6,722 nt of DNA from NCBI GenBank assembly GCA_030642995.1, contig DAOWMR010000154.1, positions 1 through 6,722 on the forward strand, in the 5' to 3' direction. The number at the start of each line of letters is the position of its first letter. Position 1 is the first letter of the stretch. Shown piece after piece: positions 1 to 5,207 of the stretch. The position numbers and the translations under genes are program-made. The stretch comes from Spirochaetales bacterium (GTDB lineage Bacteria > Spirochaetota > Spirochaetia > DSM-27196 > SLST01). A model generated the notes under the pieces. The model was not told where the DNA came from. It was given only the letters and a program-made list of their open reading frames with translations, and did no database searches.

Positions 1-2
1 AG

Positions 3-224
3 AGGGTGTCGAGATCTCGTTACCAACTTGACGTCAAGAACGGCTTCGGAACTGACGAGGAAATTGAGTTCATCGGACCCGATGTCCCATCAGTTCCAGA
101 CGATTCCTTTGCGCTGTACGATCAAGCGGCGCAACCAACCGCCAAGGTGACCCATCATGCCGGAGGCCTGATAGAGCCGAGCGTCCCCGTGGAACCGGGC
201 TATCTGATCCGCCGCAGGCACTAG
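3..224 (+). CDS. Peptidase U32 family protein, C-terminal end (5' truncated by window)
   Basis: Only the last 73 codons lie in the window; the frame is open from base 3 and ends at TAG 222-224. The tail reads YQLDVKNGF, then EIEFIGP, and ends PGYLIRRRH. This matches the small beta-rich C-terminal domain of U32 proteins, whose members share a V-x-V/K-N-x-F start, an E-I-E-F/L-x-P strand and a terminal 'pG-LiRr' strand. Some U32 members, such as E. coli TrhP (YegQ), act in tRNA hydroxylation rather than proteolysis. That is family knowledge and cannot be assigned here because the catalytic part is outside the window. The GTG at base 6 is internal, not a start. The gene is followed within about 40 bases by the DUF1015 gene on the same strand, so the two may be co-transcribed. 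Confidence 0.75.
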   Translation, partial: RVSRSRYQLDVKNGFGTDEEIEFIGPDVPSVPDDSFALYDQAAQPTAKVTHHAGGLIEPSVPVEPGYLIRRRH

Positions 225-265
225 GCCGCTTGCCGACTGCGGTTCGTGCGGATATGCTGTCCCCC

Positions 266-1540
266 ATGAACGACGCTATCCGGGAACGGCTCGGGAAACT
301 GGGCATCCACGTTCCCAAATTGCTTCTCCCGAACCAGGATGTTGATCTCTACCGCTGGGCCGTCATCGCGTGTGATCAGCACACCTCGGAACCCGACTAT
401 TGGGAAGAAGTCGCGAGCGTGGTTGAGGATGCCCCCTCTACGCTCGATCTCATCTTCCCGGAGGTGTACCTTGAGGATCCCGATGCGCGGGACCGCATCG
501 AGTGCATTCAGACAGCCATGCGAGACTACCTCACGACCGGCGTGGTGCGCGAAATGGAACCGGGCTTCGTATTGACGGTTCGCAGTACGCCGCACGTGTC
601 CGAACGAAATGGCCTGATGCTCGCCATTGATCTTGACAGCTACGATTTCAATCCGGGTGCGGACAGTATCATCAGGGCCACCGAGCGAACGATCCTGGAG
701 CGTCTCCCTGCTCGCGTGAGAATCCGTAGTGGCGCCCCGATGGAAATTCCCCACGTTCTCGTGCTTATTGACGACCCGGATGACCTCGTGTTCGGAAGCC
801 TCTCCGAATCTGACCCGCCCCAGCTTTACAGCACTGAACTCATGCTCGGGGGGGGGAGCATCACCGGTTACCACATAACCGGTTCAGCCCTGGACCGTGT
901 TGCCGAGGCGCTGGAGACACTCTTCAGTCGCGCCAAGGGCAAGAAGCCCTTTCTCTTCGCTGTTGGCGATGGTAACCATTCGCTGGCCGCCGCAAAGCAG
1001 GTATGGGACAAGATGAGGCCCTCCGTCGCACCCGATCACCCGGCGCGGTACGCACTTGTGGAGGTTGTCAACCTCTACGATCCCGGCCTTCGATTTGAGC
1101 CTATCCACCGGCTCATCAGAGTGGAGAACCGGGACCAGTGGTTGGAGGATCTCCGCGCGCAAATTGGATCAGAGGTCACGGAGTACTCAGTGGGCGAACT
1201 ACGAACCGCCCTTCGCCATAGCACGGGCGCCGTTGGCTATATTGCGGGCGATCAATCCGGGCTCATCACGCTGAAGGAGAGTCGGGAGTTACCGGTGACC
1301 GCTATTCAGGAATACCTGAACAGTGGGGAGGATGTGAATATCGATTATATTCATGGTTGGGATACGAGCATCCAACTTGGCGGTCAGGAAGGCCATGTGG
1401 TACTTCTCATGCCCGAGTTCGATCCAGGCATGCTCTTCCCGACCGTCTCCAAGCGGGGGGTGCTTCCTCGCAAGGCATTCTCTCTCGGCGAGGCAGTAGA
1501 GAAGCGCTACTACCTGGAGGGGCGGCTGATTGATCGGTGA
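266..1540 (+). CDS. DUF1015 family protein
   Basis: Encodes 424 residues from ATG 266. The frame extends back to a TTG at 230, and ATG 254 is also possible. I chose 266 because the protein then begins MNDAIRERLGKLGIHVPKLLLP-like, with the 'LGI-P-LLP' opening usual for the family; none of the starts has a good Shine-Dalgarno. Visible family signatures are WAVIACDQHTSEPDYW (about residues 31-46), PSTLDLIFPEVYL soon after, and FAVGDGNHSLAAAK, with GDGNHS at residues 234-239. The GDGNHS segment resembles the 'DGHHR' motif of ParB-like nucleotide-binding folds, so binding or hydrolysing a nucleotide is a reasonable but unproven idea. The biochemical function of the family is not something I can name. 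A run of nine G (848-856) encodes three glycines in frame. The 3' end overlaps the convergent FtsB-like gene. Confidence 0.88.
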   Translation: MNDAIRERLGKLGIHVPKLLLPNQDVDLYRWAVIACDQHTSEPDYWEEVASVVEDAPSTLDLIFPEVYLEDPDARDRIECIQTAMRDYLTTGVVREMEPGFVLTVRSTPHVSERNGLMLAIDLDSYDFNPGADSIIRATERTILERLPARVRIRSGAPMEIPHVLVLIDDPDDLVFGSLSESDPPQLYSTELMLGGGSITGYHITGSALDRVAEALETLFSRAKGKKPFLFAVGDGNHSLAAAKQVWDKMRPSVAPDHPARYALVEVVNLYDPGLRFEPIHRLIRVENRDQWLEDLRAQIGSEVTEYSVGELRTALRHSTGAVGYIAGDQSGLITLKESRELPVTAIQEYLNSGEDVNIDYIHGWDTSIQLGGQEGHVVLLMPEFDPGMLFPTVSKRGVLPRKAFSLGEAVEKRYYLEGRLIDR

Positions 1541-1962
1541 GTAACGGGGGGCTCGATCAGGAGAAGCGCAACAAATGCGGCAACTCCTGAGAGGAGGGCA
1601 ATCAGGCGAACAAGCGCCCGACGATCGGTGTGGTCAGGTACGCCAAGGATCACGCGCCCCGGGCTCTGCAGAATTGGCGGCCGCGAGGCATTCTCAATGC
1701 GAATGACCGTTTCGTTCGCGGTATAGTAGCCGAGGTTACGTGCTTCAACTCGAACGGCGTCGGAATTGCGAGCAAGCAACTCAATACGCGCCCGAAGCGT
1801 GGTATGCAAGGCGTTCAACTCTTCAATGTTCGTCTCAAGCCGGACCCTGTGCTCATTCAGGGCTGTGTACCCTTCGGAGCCGTAGGGGGCCACGAGCAAA
1901 TTACCGGCAAAAACGACCACTACCGACACGAGGGCTGCGGTTACGAGATGAGACACCTTCAT
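1510..1962 (-). CDS. Septum formation initiator family protein (FtsB/DivIC-like) with second C-terminal TM segment
   Basis: A 150-residue protein whose ATG is the complement of 1960-1962 and whose stop is the complement of 1510-1512. It starts with a membrane anchor (residues about 5-26). A heptad-rich coiled coil follows (about 33-66), then EARNLGYY at 73-80, the conserved motif after the coiled coil in FtsB/DivIC proteins. FtsB-type proteins sit in the divisome with FtsL and FtsQ and regulate septal peptidoglycan synthesis. Unusually, a second hydrophobic stretch (about 116-136, LVRLIALLSGVAAFVALLLI) precedes a short basic tail, giving a predicted two-pass topology, whereas E. coli FtsB has a single anchor and is shorter. 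The ribosome-binding site is weak (no AGGAGG near the start). The 3' end overlaps the DUF1015 gene tail-to-tail by 31 bp. Family assignment is fairly secure; the exact orthologue (FtsB, DivIC or FtsL-like) is not. Confidence 0.78.
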   Translation of the reverse strand: MKVSHLVTAALVSVVVVFAGNLLVAPYGSEGYTALNEHRVRLETNIEELNALHTTLRARIELLARNSDAVRVEARNLGYYTANETVIRIENASRPPILQSPGRVILGVPDHTDRRALVRLIALLSGVAAFVALLLIEPPVTHRSISRPSR

Positions 1963-1976
1963 CGACTAGAGTAACG

Positions 1977-2000
1977 GCCCCGCTCAAAGGGGGCTTGAGC
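1977..2000. promoter_or_regulatory. Overlapping inverted repeats (alternative hairpins) upstream of the FtsB-like gene
   Basis: GCTCAA (1982-1987) is the inverted complement of TTGAGC (1995-2000), with a 7-base loop. GCCCC (1977-1981) is complementary to GGGGC (1990-1994), with an 8-base loop. The two stems use interleaved segments, so they cannot easily form together. There is no T-run on either side, which argues against a terminator. On the minus strand this would lie 15-38 bases before the FtsB-like ATG, in its leader. It could equally be an operator just upstream of the rightward -35 box. The inverted repeats are visible in the sequence; the function is speculative. Confidence 0.35.
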
Positions 2001-2005
2001 CATTG

Positions 2006-2034
2006 TTGACAACCATACAGGTGGTATGTAATCT
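2006..2034 (+). promoter_or_regulatory. Sigma-70-type promoter for the acidic protein / GAF / DUF115 operon
   Basis: A perfect -35 TTGACA (2006-2011) is followed after exactly 17 bases by TAATCT (2029-2034), which matches the -10 consensus TATAAT at four of six positions. It lies about 75 bases before the ATG at 2110 and no other gene intervenes. The spacer contains the palindrome CATAC-N5-GTATG (2014-2018 / 2024-2028), a possible repressor or activator site. Confidence 0.6.
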
Positions 2035-2099
2035 ATGTTTATTATGTCAGAACCCGCCAATCGACTGCCGATAGGCTAGTTGCGTGGACGTCTCAATCC

Positions 2100-2104
2100 A
2101 GGAG
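2100..2104 (+). promoter_or_regulatory. Shine-Dalgarno (AGGAG) deciding the start of the acidic protein
   Basis: AGGAG at 2100-2104 stands five bases before ATG 2110. This favours 2110 over the in-frame TTG at 2080, which would place the site inside the coding region. Confidence 0.7.
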
Positions 2105-2109
2105 AGGTA

Positions 2110-4089
2110 ATGGCAGTGAGTGAGGAACAGAACCAGCAAGAGACGAATCACTCGGTCGACGAGAGCGAACTCGAGCAGTACGGCGTCTGGGTGAAAGCCG
2201 GGCCCGAAGATGTGATCGAAGCCGAGGCCGAAGATGAGGCGTTCTCCTTGGACGATCTGAGTGAGGAAGCCCTCGCCGACGCCGAGCCTGAACTGCTCAC
2301 GTTGGAAGAGCCGGTCGAGGAAGAAGATCTCGAGATCCTGTCCGACGAGCTCGAGGAGGTGTCGCTGGACACCCTTGACGCTGAATCCGAAAGCGACATT
2401 AAACAGTTTGCAGCGGCGCCCGGGGGCGATATCGAGACCTTGGACCTCGAACTGGATGAGGAACCGACTGCCCCGGAAACCACCACGGATCTCGGAGATT
2501 CCGATCTGCTCACCCTCGAAAACGACGATCTCACCATTGACCTCGGCCCGGAAAGCGACGAGCTCGGCGTGGATGTGCTGGACGAGTTACAGGTTGAACC
2601 AGATGCAATTTCAGTTGAGCCTGCGGACGGCGCAGATGAGCCGGCCGACCTGGAGGAAGATCTGACCCTTGAGGATCTTGCCGAGGAAGAGGCTGTTCCG
2701 ACAGAGATTGCATCAGAGCCGACAGGCTCGTCGGCGGGAAATGGCGGTGGCGTTGTTGACGATGATCTGAACTTCGAAGAAGAACTCCCCGATGATCTGG
2801 ATGATCTCACTCTGAACCTGGACGATCTGGACGTAGACTCTTTTGAAGAATCGGCCCCAGGTGCGGCCGAGCAACTGGAAGAGGTTGAGGAACTTGATCT
2901 GACCTCTCTGTCGGCGGACGAGGAAGAGCTTCCTGAACTGCCCGACGAGGAAGAGCTTACCGAGCTCACGCTGGACGAAGGGTTTGAAAGCGAGCCGCAG
3001 CCGCCCGACGAGGAAGTTGTGGAATCCGGAATAGAAGATTTCCTGAACCTTGACGAGGAACCGGAAGGCGATCTACTCGAGGAAATGGATACCGAAGAGA
3101 ACCTCTTGGACCTGTCGGGTGCCGAGGATACGGCAGCCGATGATACAATCGCCGGCCCGTCAAAGAATCTTCTCGAAAACATCGAACGGGAACTGGCGTC
3201 CATTCGTTCCGAGCTTGGAGACCTCAAGCGTGAACTCGGCGAGCTCCGTGACCTGCCTGCGGGGACAGCACCAACACCTGCAGGGACCAGAGAGGAAGAG
3301 GAAGCAGGCGGGTTCTTTGAAGGATCAGAAGACGACGACGAGACAATTGCGTTGACCGGCACGGAGCTGGACAACATCATGAATACTGCCCAATTCACCG
3401 AGGAGTCAGGGCAATCAACCGACATTGAAGATCTGATTGGCCCGGCAGGCGCCCCGACTCTCGACGAACTCGTGCCGGAAGCGGATGAACCGGCGACTCC
3501 GATCACCGAAATCTCGCTCGAAGAACCTCCCAGGGAAACAGACGCGATTGAAATTGATCTTGACTCGAATGATTCAATTGCCCTTGAAGGCTCCGAGGAC
3601 GAGGTAGAGGTTCTTGCCGGCATGGATATCGACGCCGAGTTGGCCGACATCGAAGAGCTCGAAGATGTGACCGAATCGTTCACGGAGATCGCACAGGGTG
3701 AGCTGACGGATCTGGATTTCAGCGATGAAACCCCTGTTCCAGATGGAACTTCCGTGTCATCCGACGAGGATCTCGTTCTTGATGTGGAGCCGCTTGAAGA
3801 ACTGGCTCCGAGCGATGAATCAGCGGTTGATCTGTCGGCGGAGATGGATCTGCCCCCGGAGCCTGATTTACCTGTAGAGGCTCTCCCGTCCGAACCTGCT
3901 ATCCCACAGTCCATCCCGGAAACAGACACTGCGCTTCCCGACAATCTCAAGAGCGAACTCCGCAGCGTGTTGAGATATATGGATCAGTTGCTTGAGTCAC
4001 TACCGGAAGAAAAGATCCAGGAGTTTGCGCAGAGCGACCATTTCACTGTGTACCGCCGACTTTTTGAAGAGTTAGGACTGGAGCAGTAA
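2110..4089 (+). CDS. Large, highly acidic, probably disordered protein with conserved-looking terminal motifs
   Basis: Encodes 659 residues, of which 37 of the first 100 are Asp or Glu and only two are Lys. Most of the length is low-complexity acidic sequence with repeated DDL/EEL/LDL units (for example residues 218-246), so it is probably intrinsically disordered. Four islands look constrained. These are YGVWVKAGPEDV (24-35), a coiled-coil-like helix around 350-383 (NLLENIERELASIRSEL onward), the segment IALTGTELDNIMNTAQFTEE (413-432), and a helical C-terminus (609-659) containing YMDQLLESLPEEKIQEF and HFTVYRRLFEELGL. I believe such tips recur in spirochaete proteins, but cannot search here. 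No signal peptide or membrane segment is visible, so it should be cytoplasmic. Its TAA overlaps the ATG of the next gene (TAATG), implying translational coupling. A scaffold or hub role is inference; no enzymatic function is suggested. No acid-rich family name can be given with confidence. Confidence 0.85.
   Translation: MAVSEEQNQQETNHSVDESELEQYGVWVKAGPEDVIEAEAEDEAFSLDDLSEEALADAEPELLTLEEPVEEEDLEILSDELEEVSLDTLDAESESDIKQFAAAPGGDIETLDLELDEEPTAPETTTDLGDSDLLTLENDDLTIDLGPESDELGVDVLDELQVEPDAISVEPADGADEPADLEEDLTLEDLAEEEAVPTEIASEPTGSSAGNGGGVVDDDLNFEEELPDDLDDLTLNLDDLDVDSFEESAPGAAEQLEEVEELDLTSLSADEEELPELPDEEELTELTLDEGFESEPQPPDEEVVESGIEDFLNLDEEPEGDLLEEMDTEENLLDLSGAEDTAADDTIAGPSKNLLENIERELASIRSELGDLKRELGELRDLPAGTAPTPAGTREEEEAGGFFEGSEDDDETIALTGTELDNIMNTAQFTEESGQSTDIEDLIGPAGAPTLDELVPEADEPATPITEISLEEPPRETDAIEIDLDSNDSIALEGSEDEVEVLAGMDIDAELADIEELEDVTESFTEIAQGELTDLDFSDETPVPDGTSVSSDEDLVLDVEPLEELAPSDESAVDLSAEMDLPPEPDLPVEALPSEPAIPQSIPETDTALPDNLKSELRSVLRYMDQLLESLPEEKIQEFAQSDHFTVYRRLFEELGLEQ
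2917..2958 (+). repeat. 15-bp perfect direct repeat inside the acidic gene
   Basis: GACGAGGAAGAGCTT occurs at 2917-2931 and again at 2944-2958, in the same frame (DEEEL). A shorter GACGAGGAA recurs near 3007 and 3052. The repeats suggest that the acidic tract grew by short duplications. Confidence 0.6.
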
Positions 4090-4298
4090 TGGGCCTGATG
4101 AGTCGAATACTCAGCAAGACCGGAACCGTGGCCGGTGACGGACTGCTCAAGCGAGCGCTTGAGCTTCGGAGTGCTGCGCAGAAGAATGCCGGTGATTTTA
4201 CCCTGACCGGTGAACTGCCTGCCCAACCGGCTGACCCGGCGCAGATAGAAGCCGAAAAAAAAAAGCCCTTGCAGCGGTTCTCGAAGAGGGCAGCCTAG
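4089..4298 (+). CDS. 5' segment of the GAF-like protein gene (zero-frame product of 69 residues)
   Basis: Starts at ATG 4089, which overlaps the TAA of the acidic gene. A Shine-Dalgarno-like GGAG at 4080-4083 is five bases upstream. The peptide opens MGLMSRILSKTGTVAGDGLLKRALELR and runs to a run of lysines at residues 57-59. In the zero frame it then continues PLQRFSKRAA and stops at TAG 4296-4298. I interpret residues 1-59 as the true N-terminus of a 372-residue protein continued in the -1 frame (see the next entry). The reason is that the downstream frame has no ATG and no ribosome-binding site, and the two parts join without overlap or gap at a ten-A tract. If the short form is made, it would be a small peptide with a basic tail. 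No domain is recognised in this N-terminal part. Confidence 0.6.
   Translation: MGLMSRILSKTGTVAGDGLLKRALELRSAAQKNAGDFTLTGELPAQPADPAQIEAEKKKPLQRFSKRAA
4255..4264 (+). other. A10 homopolymer / A-AAA-AAG slippery heptamer at a frame break
   Basis: Ten consecutive A are followed by G. In the zero frame the codons are GAA AAA AAA AAG, so bases 4259-4265 read A-AAA-AAG, the strongest known type of -1 slippery heptamer in bacteria (as in E. coli dnaX). A stem GCCCTT/GAGGGC (4265-4270 with 4286-4291, one G-U pair, 15-base loop) follows immediately, closer than the usual spacer. No Shine-Dalgarno-like stimulator is obvious upstream. Runs of nine or more A also promote RNA-polymerase slippage. A one-base undercount in the assembly would look identical. 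Confidence 0.65.
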
Positions 4299-5206
4299 AT
4301 CCGGAATCGGCGGTCACCACCCTGTTGCACCGCCTGCCCGAGCTGCCTGAGAGTATTCAGCTTCCCGCCCATTTGTTCAGTTTGCTGGTGAGTACCTTGC
4401 AGATTAGCAAGGGGGCTATCCTGCTACCCGACTACGATGAGAACCTCTTTGTCCCTTGGGCATCCATCGGCATTGACATGACAACGCTTCACCGTCTGCG
4501 CATTCCGGACGAGGATGTAGACGCCATCCGGACTCGTGGTCCATCAGGGATCATCTGGGAGAACGATGAAGTTCGGAGCTTCACGCCCTACTTCTCCCGG
4601 AGAGAGGCGTCCCAGCTGGAACGCCTCCTGCTGTTTCCGTTCGTGAGTACAGGTGGTGTTCAGGCGGTTCTTCTGCTCCTCGAGACCCCCTATTTCAATC
4701 AGCATTCTGAGTTCCTGAGGCTTATCCTTGCGGCCGTCGGCGAACCGGCGGCACAGGTGGTTCAAAAGCAGCGGCTCCGATACTCGGACGTCATCCGCCA
4801 CGCGGTGGTGTTCAAGGCCGGCGAGTTGCCTCTGGTAGCTGAACGCCTGACCGAGCGTGCACCGCGAGGGGTTCATCTCATTCTCCTTCGCCTTGCCGAC
4901 ATCGTTTCGCAAGTGGCCACTGCAAATGAACATCTTGATCCCTATCGCGTGTGGCAGGACATCCTGCGGATTGTTGCCTCTCTGTTTGCATCTACGGGGA
5001 TCGTCTGCGACCTTGATCAGAATCAACTTCTGATCTGTCTCCACGGCGCACTCGAAGATGATCTTGAGCTGATCGTGTATCATATTGGCGCCACGATCGC
5101 CGAACTTCTGCCGGAAGTCAGCGATGTGCCGGTTCTTCGATTCCAGTCCAGGGAGTATCCGGCAGACGGCGCAGACCTGCTGCAGCTGGCGCGCGCACTC
5201 ATGTAG
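4265..5206 (+). CDS. GAF-like domain protein, main (-1 frame) segment
   Basis: The -1 frame is open from 4235 to TAG 5204-5206. The only canonical start inside it is a TTG at 4325 with no ribosome-binding site, so I read this as the continuation of the gene begun at 4089. The joined product is 372 residues, with ALAAVLEEGSLDPESAVT following the lysine run. Residues about 95-225 look like a GAF-type sensory domain: LFSLLVSTLQISKGAILLPD, a second beta segment FVPWASIGID, and a hydrophobic strand VQAVLLLLETPYF. Residues about 250-372 resemble a degenerate GGDEF-like fold, ending YPADGADLLQLARALM like the last helix of GGDEF domains, but without a GGDEF signature, so no cyclic-di-GMP synthase activity is expected. 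No membrane segment is seen. It lies between the acidic protein and the DUF115 gene, one base from the latter. Ligand and partner are unknown. Confidence 0.65.
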   Translation, partial: ALAAVLEEGSLDPESAVTTLLHRLPELPESIQLPAHLFSLLVSTLQISKGAILLPDYDENLFVPWASIGIDMTTLHRLRIPDEDVDAIRTRGPSGIIWENDEVRSFTPYFSRREASQLERLLLFPFVSTGGVQAVLLLLETPYFNQHSEFLRLILAAVGEPAAQVVQKQRLRYSDVIRHAVVFKAGELPLVAERLTERAPRGVHLILLRLADIVSQVATANEHLDPYRVWQDILRIVASLFASTGIVCDLDQNQLLICLHGALEDDLELIVYHIGATIAELLPEVSDVPVLRFQSREYPADGADLLQLARALM

Positions 5207-5207
5207 C

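Larger units (their letters stand above)
1963..2109. other. Divergent intergenic region between the FtsB-like gene and the acidic-protein operon
   Basis: This 147-bp stretch is the only substantial non-coding gap in the window. It must hold the upstream signals for both flanking genes, which point away from each other. Rightward signals are clear (see the promoter and ribosome-binding-site entries). For the leftward FtsB-like gene I see no convincing -35/-10 pair. No tRNA or riboswitch-like architecture was recognised. Confidence 0.8.

Noticed and set aside
230..265. TTG 230 as the DUF1015 start
   Set aside because: It adds residues not typical of the family N-terminus and has no Shine-Dalgarno; ATG 266 (or 254) fits better.
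221..874. 217-codon minus-strand open frame across the DUF1015 gene
   Set aside because: It lies antisense to a gene with clear family motifs; no recognisable domain and no ribosome-binding site.
2040..2045. TATTAT as an alternative -10 box
   Set aside because: It is a good -10 match, but the TTGACA is 28 bases away and no -35 lies at the proper distance.
2080..2109. TTG 2080 as the start of the acidic protein
   Set aside because: ATG 2110 has AGGAG five bases upstream; the upstream start would put that site inside the coding region.
2148..3950. 600-codon serine-rich open frame on the minus strand
   Set aside because: It is the mirror of the acidic gene: GAN (Asp/Glu) codons read in reverse give TCN serine codons. 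There is no start signal, and the protein is meaningless low complexity.
2110..4089. FimV-like assignment of the acidic protein
   Set aside because: Acidic LDL-rich linkers are superficially similar, but there is no LysM domain, membrane segment or FimV C-terminal repeat.
4265..4291. GCCCTT/GAGGGC stem as a terminator
   Set aside because: No T-run follows, and it is within coding sequence. It is considered only as a possible frameshift stimulator, and even there the spacing is short.
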